Source: PALSA-188 sp963720075
Lineage (GTDB): Bacteria; Acidobacteriota; Terriglobia; Terriglobales; Acidobacteriaceae
Assembly (NCBI GenBank): GCA_963720075.1
Contig: CAVREG010000006.1
Span: forward strand, 320,853-384,852
Direction of reading: 5' to 3'
Length of the DNA stretch: 64,000 nucleotides
The translations under genes were made by a program, and so were the position numbers. The notes beneath the pieces are model-generated. The model was given only the letters and a program-made list of their open reading frames with translations. It did no database searches and was not told the origin of the DNA. Positions 43,840 through 52,081 of the stretch are shown one piece after another (the stretch's first letter is position 1; the number at the start of each line of letters is the position of its first letter).

Positions 43840-44011
43840 CCGCTCTGGTTGTCCAAGAAAATTCCGCATTGAGCCGACGATCTCTTCCCTACACCAGACA
43901 GCGCATTACGACCGCCGGAAGGCGCTCCGATCTAATCACGCGGAGAGTTGCGGAGACGCGCTGTCAACGGCTGTCCTTTCGTATACTGACGGCAATGTCC
44001 AACAGCTCTTC

Positions 44012-47000
44012 TCAAAAAATCAATTTCCCTCCAAACCACCATTGCCGCTGACCTCCGCTGCCGCCTAACCCGGCGTTGGTAGTCACGAGGGTAGAGGTAA
44101 TTTTTCCGAAGTTGCTGCTGTTAATGTCAGAGGTTGGATTGTTGAAGTGCGGCGTGTTAGTCACGCCAAAAGCATCTGTCTCGAGCTGAAAGGTAAATCG
44201 TTCGGTGATTTTGAAATTGCGAAAGAGACTCGCGTCGAGATCAAAATATCCCGGTCCTCGCATGATATTCCGCCCCGAATCTCCAAGCACCCCTGGGGTG
44301 GTTACCCTGGCAAAGGCCGATGTATTGAAGTAGCTACAGGAACCGCTCCCCAACGGGCAATTGCTCGGATTCTGCTGCGGCTGGCCATTTATCACACTGA
44401 TAGGCCCGACAATATTAACTGTTTGAGTGTTACCCGGAGCATTCAAAGCGGACGCTCCAGCCCCGCTGTCAGTAATCGTAAATGGGGTTCCGCTCATCGC
44501 GGTCAAAATGCCGTTTAGCTGCCAACCGCCGGCGATTTTGCTCGCAATACCACTTTGTGCCCAGCGCTGCCCGTGACCGAATGGAAGATCGTACACAGCA
44601 TAGGCTTCGAAGTTGTGAGTGCGATCGAAGCCAGCGACGGCTTTATTTTTGCTGAGATATGCTGGATATGGAAAGAGGAGGAAGTTGATTTCCTCATTAT
44701 CCTCGTAGTCAATTGCCTTGGAGTATGTGTACACCACTCCTATCTGTGAATTACCACCAAGATGTCGCGTCAGCTTCGTCTGTAGCGAGTCATAGTAATT
44801 GTTCCCGAAGGGCGTCAATTGATTGATGTCCGACCAGACCTGGCCGAATTGAGCATTCAATAGGCGCCCGGTCTGTCCGCCGCCTGCCGGTGCTGGATTC
44901 ACGTTCATATTTGTCAGTGGCCTTATTCCCCTCGACCCGACGTAACCCACATCGGCCACAAAACCAGCGAACTCTTGTTCGAGTGTAAGGTTGAAGGAGT
45001 TGATGTATCCACGCCGGAAATCTCGGGGGATTGTCGTCGTGCCGACACCTGCGGGAAGCGGAAAGACTCCGGGACTGGTTCCACCATTTACTGGAATTAG
45101 CGTTATGCCGATTGGCAGGTAGCTGTACGATCCGGTCGCATTCGTTCCCGTTAGACTCGCTGCGGGGGCAAAAGCTGAGTTCAACGCTTGAGGATAAGTA
45201 TTACCGACGAAATCCGATATCGTGTCGGCAGGATAAGCGTTTCTCAGGAAGCGCCAATTGTTGGAGTCCGCAGTCATGCCATAACCTCCACGGATCACTG
45301 TCTTCGGCGTCGCGCGATAAGCAAATCCGAGACGAGGCAAAAACTGTCCGTGGCCGACATCCACGCCATCGTCAACGGGGAAGCCGCTGCTCCCGCCGCC
45401 GACGATCACGTCCATATTTGAAGTATCGAGAACACGCGCACCGCCGATGTCACTGTACGCCATGGGGTAGTACTCCCATCGCACACCATAGTTCACGGTG
45501 AGGTTTGGCGTTACCTGCCACTGATCGCGTACGTACCACGCCCATTGCGACCAGCGAAGAGCGATGGGGTCAATGTTCTGAACCGCCTTTCCGACTTCGT
45601 CGGGCAAGCCTAGCAAGAAGTCAGCGAATGAGTTGTATTGAAGGCCTTGGGTCGGAGAATCCGGATTCGAACACTTGCCACCCGGACAAACAACCTGTTC
45701 CGTTGCTGCGCCGGTAAACCGAAAGCTACCACGTGCAGTCTGGAATGATCCACCTTGCGGCTGAAAGTGATTCAGTTGGACGTGGTCATACTCTATCCCG
45801 GCACGCAACTGATGACGCCCCTTGATCCATGTAAGGTTCGTGTTGCCAACGTACTGATTGTCTCGGAACACAAATGGATTGCCCGTGTTTGGATTCCCCA
45901 GATTTGAAAACGTAGCGAACTGGAAAGCCGGCTGCCCACCCTGCAGGGGGTCAGTTCCATTTGTGCCCGGAATATGCAACGTATTCAGGCCAAAGTTTGA
46001 ACCAATATCAACATCCTCGGCATTGATTCGTTGCCGAGTAAACCCTCCGTTCATATCCAATAGCAGGTTGGGAGCGATTGTGTAGGTGGCGCCTAATCCG
46101 ACGATCTGAATTCTGGAAAAGGCGTTGCCATTCTGCCCGCCAAGAGTGGCGTTTCCGCCCGCTGGACCCAGTACGGGCGGATCAAAAATGTCGCTTCTTG
46201 AAAGACTGTAACGTCCAAATAGTGATGTTTTCTGATTCAACATGTAATTGACCTTGGTATCCAGATCGTCGCGGTGGAAAAATCCGGACTTATTCACGAA
46301 ATAGTTGTTAGTAGATCCGGGTTGATTTGGCGATGGGATGAGTTGATCCATTGCCAGTGCGGCAGGGTCAACCGCGTTGAGGCAAATTTCGTCAACAACA
46401 CCGTTGCACGAGATCGGAGTTCGGCCGGCGCCATTGGCCGTACCTGTCCTCGGATCGTAGATATGGACAGGATTGCCGGCCTTATCTGTCAACAGTCCTC
46501 GGAAATCATAGAACCCCGCCGCCTGAGCATTTTGATAAAGCAGACCACCTGCAGGAACAGTTTGTGGATTGCCGCCATTGGGGGCTTGGGCTTGCCGGGT
46601 TGATTCCCAGTCACCGAAGAAAAATAGCTTGTTCTTCTTTATGGGGCCCCCGATAGCCCCGCCGAATTGATTGAATACATTCAGCGGTTTGCGAAAATTT
46701 GGGGGGTTAAAGTAATTCTGGTTCGACAGGAAATTGTCGGTATGGAATTCGTGCAAATCCCCATGAAAATCATTTGTTCCCGACTTAATTTGAACGTTCA
46801 CGGCCGCTCCACCTGCCTGGCCTTCCTCGGCGTCGAAGGAATTCGTGACAACGTTTACGGTTTCAATCGCGTCTTCCGGCGGCACATAAGCAATATTCTG
46901 TGGCAGCCAGGGATAGGCATCGGTCACACCGTCAATACGCGTGTTGTTTCCCTGATTCGATTGGCCGTTCACGTTGGAAGTCATCGCCCGCTGAGGGTTT

Positions 47001-47575
47001 CCTCCAGCGGAGTTATTTTCGGCTGGCAGACTGGCTCCCGGCAGCAGCTTGTAAAGTGATTGAAAGCTCTTTCCCTCAGATGAAATTGTGGGAAGGGATT
47101 CGATCTCGCTCGCCTGAAAATCCGTGTGGACGTCAGACTTGTCGGTCTGGAGTTCTGGCGGAGCTGCGCTGACAGTTACGGTTTCCTGAACTTGCCCAAG
47201 CTCCAGTTTGGCATCCACGCGCCGAACCGTATTGGCGAGCACCAGGACATTCTCTGTCGCCTCCTGCTTAAAATTGGGGGATGAGACATTCACCCTGTAT
47301 GTGCCCGGTTGCAGGTCGGTGAACAAATACACCCCGCTGGCGTTTGTGGCCGCTTCCGTAGTCACCCCGGTTTGAATGTTGAGCGCTGCTACCTTTGCAC
47401 CACTCACAGCGGCTCCCGTCGGGTCGGTAACGTTGCCCGTCAGCGATCCATAAAGAACTTGTGCGCAGCACAAGTTCGCAAATGCGAGTAGCGATAGTGC
47501 CACTAACATAATCACAATTTGTTGTTGTCGCGAACTATATGAATTAGTTTGTGCCTTTGATCCAGATCCGAACAT
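44012..47575 (-). CDS. Oar-like TonB-dependent outer-membrane receptor
   Basis: A 1187-residue protein. After a signal peptide (LVALSLLAFANLCCAQ) comes a carboxypeptidase-D-type regulatory domain (about residues 38-125: LTGNVTDPTGAAVSGAKVA). A plug-like region (GGNPQRAMTSNVNGQSNQG) and a long beta-barrel end in Phe (WWFGGKLIF). This is the large oligomeric-receptor family expanded in acidobacteria for uptake or surface anchoring of polymers. The ROK repressor gene 64 bases upstream reads the same way, so a carbohydrate-linked substrate is suggested. An IR in the ROK leader could control both. Confidence 0.9.
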   Translation of the reverse strand: MFGSGSKAQTNSYSSRQQQIVIMLVALSLLAFANLCCAQVLYGSLTGNVTDPTGAAVSGAKVAALNIQTGVTTEAATNASGVYLFTDLQPGTYRVNVSSPNFKQEATENVLVLANTVRRVDAKLELGQVQETVTVSAAPPELQTDKSDVHTDFQASEIESLPTISSEGKSFQSLYKLLPGASLPAENNSAGGNPQRAMTSNVNGQSNQGNNTRIDGVTDAYPWLPQNIAYVPPEDAIETVNVVTNSFDAEEGQAGGAAVNVQIKSGTNDFHGDLHEFHTDNFLSNQNYFNPPNFRKPLNVFNQFGGAIGGPIKKNKLFFFGDWESTRQAQAPNGGNPQTVPAGGLLYQNAQAAGFYDFRGLLTDKAGNPVHIYDPRTGTANGAGRTPISCNGVVDEICLNAVDPAALAMDQLIPSPNQPGSTNNYFVNKSGFFHRDDLDTKVNYMLNQKTSLFGRYSLSRSDIFDPPVLGPAGGNATLGGQNGNAFSRIQIVGLGATYTIAPNLLLDMNGGFTRQRINAEDVDIGSNFGLNTLHIPGTNGTDPLQGGQPAFQFATFSNLGNPNTGNPFVFRDNQYVGNTNLTWIKGRHQLRAGIEYDHVQLNHFQPQGGSFQTARGSFRFTGAATEQVVCPGGKCSNPDSPTQGLQYNSFADFLLGLPDEVGKAVQNIDPIALRWSQWAWYVRDQWQVTPNLTVNYGVRWEYYPMAYSDIGGARVLDTSNMDVIVGGGSSGFPVDDGVDVGHGQFLPRLGFAYRATPKTVIRGGYGMTADSNNWRFLRNAYPADTISDFVGNTYPQALNSAFAPAASLTGTNATGSYSYLPIGITLIPVNGGTSPGVFPLPAGVGTTTIPRDFRRGYINSFNLTLEQEFAGFVADVGYVGSRGIRPLTNMNVNPAPAGGGQTGRLLNAQFGQVWSDINQLTPFGNNYYDSLQTKLTRHLGGNSQIGVVYTYSKAIDYEDNEEINFLLFPYPAYLSKNKAVAGFDRTHNFEAYAVYDLPFGHGQRWAQSGIASKIAGGWQLNGILTAMSGTPFTITDSGAGASALNAPGNTQTVNIVGPISVINGQPQQNPSNCPLGSGSCSYFNTSAFARVTTPGVLGDSGRNIMRGPGYFDLDASLFRNFKITERFTFQLETDAFGVTNTPHFNNPTSDINSSNFGKITSTLVTTNAGLGGSGGQRQWWFGGKLIF

Positions 47576-47639
47576 AAAGCCTCCCGTTACTTTGACTGAT
47601 TAACTTCTAGTGCCGAGTCGCGATGTCCCACCTGCTGGC

Positions 47640-48881
47640 TCATCCGACCTGCCGGGCTGTTGCTTTGCTTCTCAACCCTGATGCCGCGGATTCTTCACCC
47701 TCCAGCCCATAGGCAGAAGGAGCGAAGTGTCGCTGTAACACGAGGGCCACGGTGCCACGCAAACGGGCCAGGCTCGGCTCCGCCAGAGCTGGACGCACTC
47801 GAGGAGCCTTCCCTATCAGCACCCCCGACGCGACTTCGGCTTCGATCACTGGTCCGAACCGCGACCACAGCCGACTGAATTCGGCGACCACAACGATCTC
47901 TGCAGGTGCGAGTCCCGCGACTATCATTCTCATCCCTCGTCCAATGGCATGCGCCATTTTGTCGAGAGCCGTTAGCGCCATCGCATCACCCGCTTCGGCC
48001 AGTGCCAGCAGATCTTGGAAAGTCATATCATTGGAGGCCGTGCTTTCCTCATGGTAATAGCGCAAGGCTGCCCTGTTGGAAGCGTACACTTCCCAGCATC
48101 CGCGTCCCCCGCAAGCGCATATGGGACCGTTTGCGTCGAGCGATACATGGCCGAACTCCCCCGCCATCCCATTTAAACCGCGTACTAACTGTCCATTCGC
48201 GAAGACCCCGGTACCCACGCCTTCGGCAATGGTGACCACCACCAGGTCGCGCACATCCTCGGTATGGCCGAACCAAACCTCGGCCAGCACGCAGGCATTA
48301 GCCGCGTTCTCCAGTTCCACTCGCATTCCTGTGGCATCTTCAATCGGTTTTTTAAGATCGAATTCGGACCACTTCAAATTGGGAGCAAAAACCACATGCT
48401 GGGTGGTCAGATCAAAACGGCCTGACAGGCTAAGACCGACTCCCTCAAACACACGGTCGGAATGGAGCTGCATCTGGTGGCGAAGCCTCGTCGCCAGGTT
48501 CTCGGCTGCGACTCGCGGATCGGACGGCGTCGGCATGGCCTCTTGCGACAGGAATCGTCCATTAACGTCGGCGACCGCAACGGTGCTCTGAATCGGTCTG
48601 ACGTCTGCTACCAGGATGGCACGAGAATCATTCAGCCTCAGGTAGGTCGGACGCCTTCCGCGAGGCAAGCGCCCGGTCGGACCCTTTACCACCCACCGTT
48701 CGCGAATGAGCTGCTCGGTGATCAGCGAAACGGTGCTTCTCTGAAGGCCGGAAACACGCGCCAAGCTGGCCCGCGAAATGGGCTGTCTGCGCCGGATCAG
48801 GTTAAGCACCACGCCGCGATTGATATCTCTTGCGGTTTCGCTGGATGCTACCTGCGTGTTGGTAAAATCAATTCGACGCAT
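47640..48881 (-). CDS. ROK-family transcriptional repressor
   Basis: A 413-residue regulator. The N-terminal winged-helix DNA-binding domain (about residues 15-75: NLIRRRQPISRASLARVSGL) precedes the ROK kinase-like domain. The zinc motif CACGGRGCWE near residue 260 and GEFGHVS before it are ROK signatures. Such proteins bind sugars or sugar phosphates and release DNA. Its promoter and a candidate operator are at 48950-49010. It precedes the Oar-like receptor in the same direction, 64 bases apart. Confidence 0.92.
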   Translation of the reverse strand: MRRIDFTNTQVASSETARDINRGVVLNLIRRRQPISRASLARVSGLQRSTVSLITEQLIRERWVVKGPTGRLPRGRRPTYLRLNDSRAILVADVRPIQSTVAVADVNGRFLSQEAMPTPSDPRVAAENLATRLRHQMQLHSDRVFEGVGLSLSGRFDLTTQHVVFAPNLKWSEFDLKKPIEDATGMRVELENAANACVLAEVWFGHTEDVRDLVVVTIAEGVGTGVFANGQLVRGLNGMAGEFGHVSLDANGPICACGGRGCWEVYASNRAALRYYHEESTASNDMTFQDLLALAEAGDAMALTALDKMAHAIGRGMRMIVAGLAPAEIVVVAEFSRLWSRFGPVIEAEVASGVLIGKAPRVRPALAEPSLARLRGTVALVLQRHFAPSAYGLEGEESAASGLRSKATARQVG

Positions 48882-48949
48882 TTAGACCCGCTCGAACGAT
48901 GGCGTTCGCACAAAAAAAGCAATCAACTACGGCCCACCAAGTTTCACTT

Positions 48950-49010
48950 TGAGCTCTAGCTCATTAAATTTGTGCCTCGAACAATATGTTGACTCCGGCG
49001 ACGTTGTCAA
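48950..49010 (-). promoter_or_regulatory. ROK gene promoter and candidate operator
   Basis: On the minus strand TTGACA (49010-49005) and TATTGT (48986-48981) are 18 bases apart. Just downstream of the probable start near 48974, TGAGCT-CT-AGCTCA (48950-48963) is a perfect palindrome, a plausible self-binding site for the ROK repressor. Confidence 0.55.
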
Positions 49011-49190
49011 GCCAAAAATATGCGCGAGCAGAACAATGATTTATTTGAGACTCGACGACAAAAGTGAAAGCTTTCGGAGCCAGAATGATGGCGTACTAGG
49101 GCGGGGTCGCAGGTTCGGTACCGACCGGTGCGACAATCTCAAATGATGTGCGCACCACGTTTGTGGACCGAACCCACTGTGCAGAGCTGC

Positions 49191-49742
49191 TTACTTGTTG
49201 TCTTCCACTTGAAGGTCATCCGTCACAGAGAAAACATTAGGAACGGACTTGGCTTGCATTTCGGCCATCTGCTTGTCCATCTGACGCGCGACTACTCCGA
49301 TTAGGGTGACGTGCCCGTTTTTTACGACTATATGAATCGGGGGGATGGCCCTCATTGCATACAGGCTAAGAGATGCGTTGCCATAGATAGCTCTAAAAGT
49401 TTCACGCCGTATGCTATTGTCCATCGGGGAAGGAGGCAATACTTCTATGTTGTTTGCCACCTTTGAAACGCCTTCTATGTTCTTTACTGCCCTCTCCGCG
49501 TCGGATTTAGTTACAGGGTCCACAACTTGTCCCTGAAGGGTTACGGTCCCGTCCGGGGACACCTGATAGGCGAGGTTATCGAATACTCCATAGTATGGAA
49601 GGAGCATCAGTTCGTGATGAACTTCCTTCGTAACTCGCTGGAATCCGCGCTGATCTAGACGAGCGGTTTCCGCCGTCTGCGCGAACATGATTTGACTTGT
49701 CGCGAGCGCGGCGAAGACCATCACAAAAATAAGTTTCTTCAT
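49191..49742 (-). CDS. Secreted two-BON-domain protein
   Basis: A 183-residue protein with an AGAGAGA-type ribosome site. Signal peptide at residues 1-22 (LIFVMVFAALATSQIMFAQ). The mature chain holds two BON-like repeats: NLAYQVSPDGTVTLQGQVVD near residue 57 and PIHIVVKNGHVTLIGVVAR near residue 130. BON domains bind phospholipids and tend to sit in the periplasm or outer membrane. The gene is monocistronic. Envelope-stress or osmotic function as in OsmY is likely. Confidence 0.85.
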   Translation of the reverse strand: MKKLIFVMVFAALATSQIMFAQTAETARLDQRGFQRVTKEVHHELMLLPYYGVFDNLAYQVSPDGTVTLQGQVVDPVTKSDAERAVKNIEGVSKVANNIEVLPPSPMDNSIRRETFRAIYGNASLSLYAMRAIPPIHIVVKNGHVTLIGVVARQMDKQMAEMQAKSVPNVFSVTDDLQVEDNK

Positions 49743-49880
49743 TGTCTTTCTCTCTCTTTCTTTTTTCTGTTACGACAATAAGTAAAAGACCTGACCGGAG
49801 CGCCGAGCAATACGTGGATATCTGTAATCGGAAGAAAACATAACTTTAGCCGTCCCGCTCGTTGAAATCTCCTCGCAGTC

Positions 49881-50024
49881 CTAATTTTGTTGATGAAGCG
49901 GCGCGGACTGCTCGGTCACATTACCCCTCCTATGATGGACGCCAAAAAAGACCATTGAGATAACGATGACGACGAATCCAATCAACAGAACTATTGGCGC
50001 CCGGTGACTGCCGCGTATTATCAT
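49881..50024 (-). CDS. Single-span membrane peptide (47 residues)
   Basis: ATG 50022-50024 is preceded by AGGTGCAG 8 bases upstream. The peptide starts MIIRGSHRAPIVLLIGFVV and has one membrane segment (residues about 10-28) followed by basic residues and a polar tail. No family is known to me. Length, ribosome site and membrane segment support it; it could be a small stress or regulator peptide. Confidence 0.45.
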   Translation of the reverse strand: MIIRGSHRAPIVLLIGFVVIVISMVFFGVHHRRGNVTEQSAPLHQQN

Positions 50025-50134
50025 TTGTGCTGCACCTACGTGAGATTAAGCAACTTTCACTGCCTGGACTATGATGCAATCCAGCTCCAGAGGCGGTCCT
50101 CGGATCCAAGTTTTTCGGTGAAATAGAGGGATTC

Positions 50135-50836
50135 ATGAATGAGGGGTACCAATACGCTGATATAGCGAAAATGATTGACCACTCGCTTCTGAGTCCGGCA
50201 CTCACGATCGCCGAATTGGAGGCGGGCTGCGCACTGGCGGTGCGGTACGACGTTGCCAGCGTTTGCATCCTGCCATACTATCTGGCACGGTGCGTCGAAC
50301 TTCTCGCTGGAAGCACGGTGCAGCCAAGCACCACAATCGGCTTTCCGCATGGAGGGCACCATACCTCTGTCAAGCTGGCTGAAGCGGAGCAGGCGATTGA
50401 AGATGGCGCGACGGAATTGGATATGGTTATCAATATCAGCCAGGCACGAAGTGGGAACTGGACATACGTCGCCAATGAGATTCAAGAGCTGACCAACCGC
50501 TGCCACGCAAGTGGAGCTAGGATAAAAGTAATTTTTGAAAACGCTTTTCACGACGAGGCCGCCAAAATTCGCCTCTGCGGAATATGCGGAGAAGCGCGGG
50601 TTGACTGGGTGAAAACTTCCACCGGCTACGCCGCGACCGGAGCAACCTTGGAAGACCTCAGGCTCATGCGAAAATATTCACCGCCTAGCGTCCAGATAAA
50701 AGCCGCGGGCGGGGTGAGAGATTTGGACATGCTCCTTGCTGTGAAGGAGATAGGGGTCACCCGGGTGGGGGCGACTCGAACCGCAACTATCCTGGACGAA
50801 TGTCAGCAACGGCTTGGTGAAGCGCTTTATTCGTAG
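50135..50836 (+). CDS. deoC: Deoxyribose-phosphate aldolase
   Basis: A 233-residue class I aldolase that splits 2-deoxyribose 5-phosphate into glyceraldehyde 3-phosphate and acetaldehyde. IDHSLLSPALTI near the start, GFPHGGHHTSVK, ELDMVINI and VKTSTGYAATGATLEDL near residue 155 (Schiff-base Lys) and IKAAGGVRD near residue 188 are the family motifs. Length is normal. It stands alone, with no other nucleoside breakdown genes nearby. Confidence 0.94.
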   Translation: MNEGYQYADIAKMIDHSLLSPALTIAELEAGCALAVRYDVASVCILPYYLARCVELLAGSTVQPSTTIGFPHGGHHTSVKLAEAEQAIEDGATELDMVINISQARSGNWTYVANEIQELTNRCHASGARIKVIFENAFHDEAAKIRLCGICGEARVDWVKTSTGYAATGATLEDLRLMRKYSPPSVQIKAAGGVRDLDMLLAVKEIGVTRVGATRTATILDECQQRLGEALYS

Positions 50837-50889
50837 TTCCTCAGCGCCCATGCGCGGCTACTGACGAGGCTGAAGTAAAAAAGTTACCC

Positions 50890-51822
50890 CTACGCTGCTT
50901 TCTGGCCCGGAGCCTTCGCCTCAGGATGCCCTCGCAATGCGGCGGCATGTTCTATAGCGGCATTGATCTCGCCGCCGATTAAGAATGCGAGTCCGGTTAC
51001 GTAAAACCACACGAGCAGCACAATGACTGCGCCGAGCGATCCGTATGTCCGCGTATAAGAGTTGAAAAAATGCAGGTAACCTCGAAAACCTGCCGAAGCG
51101 GCGAGCCATAGGAGAACGCCAAAAACTGAGCCGGGGGTTACCCAGTACCAATGCCGCTCTTTAAGATCCGGGCCGAAGTAGTAAACCAGAGAGAATGAAG
51201 CCACGACGAAAAACAATGCGGCGGGCCACTGCAAAATCTTCCATCCCGTGACGAAAAGGCCGCTCAGGTTCAAAGCAGCGCCGATTACATCCGCAAGGTG
51301 GTTTCCGATCAGAACCACAGCTAATGCCAGCATGAGACAAATGGACATCGCGATGGTCAGCACCACAGCGATAGCGCGCACTTTTAAAAACGATCGTGCT
51401 TCTCGCACGTGGTAGGCGGTGTTCAGGGTCGAGATCATGGAGCTCATTCCGCCTGCTGCAAACCACAATGCAACCACGATTCCGAACGTAAGCTTTCCAC
51501 CACCCGCGTTACTGGCAAGCTCGTTGACGGTTTTATTGAACAGATTGTAGGCCATCGGCGGCAGCATATCGGCAAAGTAGAGGAGCAACCTGCTCCGCAA
51601 CATGATGCCACGAGAGGCGAAAATACCAAACAATGCCAACAGGAAAAACATTAGCGGAAACACGGCCAGCAGGAAGTTATAGGCGAGCTCCGAGGCGCGG
51701 CCCAGAAGATCGTCGTCGCTGATCTCGTAAGCTACCTTTTTCGCGAGTTGCCAAGGCGTGAGCCCGCCGAGCTTCCAGATTGAGTAAATCTGTTGAGTAG
51801 TGCTTAGCGCGGAATCCGACAT
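50890..51822 (-). CDS. YihY/virulence factor BrkB-family membrane protein
   Basis: A 310-residue integral membrane protein with six predicted spans, starting around NFLLAVFPLMFFLLALFG. ASELAYNFLLAVFPLMFF near residue 45 and SYTRTYGSLGAVIVLLVWFYVTGLAFLIGGEINA near residue 240 are the family pattern. It may export or flip a lipid-linked molecule; the family lacks a settled function and is not an RNase BN. It is convergent with deoC. Confidence 0.88.
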   Translation of the reverse strand: MSDSALSTTQQIYSIWKLGGLTPWQLAKKVAYEISDDDLLGRASELAYNFLLAVFPLMFFLLALFGIFASRGIMLRSRLLLYFADMLPPMAYNLFNKTVNELASNAGGGKLTFGIVVALWFAAGGMSSMISTLNTAYHVREARSFLKVRAIAVVLTIAMSICLMLALAVVLIGNHLADVIGAALNLSGLFVTGWKILQWPAALFFVVASFSLVYYFGPDLKERHWYWVTPGSVFGVLLWLAASAGFRGYLHFFNSYTRTYGSLGAVIVLLVWFYVTGLAFLIGGEINAAIEHAAALRGHPEAKAPGQKAA

Positions 51823-52006
51823 ACGGAAAGCTTTGTACGAGCAAGGTTGAGATTCGGTCCTCGCTGAAGCCGTTGCTTACCGGTCTTTGACAAACAAGGA
51901 AATTCGCGGAAACTGACCTCTTGTAAGCGGGGTGATTGTTGACCGCAACTCGCTCCGCCCATAAAATCAAAACTGCGCAATGAACCCCGCTTCAGCCGCG
52001 CCTCGT

Positions 52007-52080
52007 TGCCCCCTCGTTCAATGGTAGGACAGCAGATTCTGGATCTGCCTATCGGGGTTCGAATCCCTGGGGGGCAACCA
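52007..52080 (+). tRNA. tRNA-Gln (anticodon CTG)
   Basis: A 74-base cloverleaf. Acceptor TGCCCCC (52007-52013) pairs with GGGGGCA near the 3' end, discriminator A, and an encoded CCA at 52078-52080. The anticodon stem GCAGA/TCTGC encloses TTCTGGA, so the anticodon is CTG, reading CAG (Gln). The T-loop TTCGAAT is standard. It lies 1 base before the end of the GH3 gene on the other strand. Confidence 0.95.
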
Positions 52081-52081
52081 A

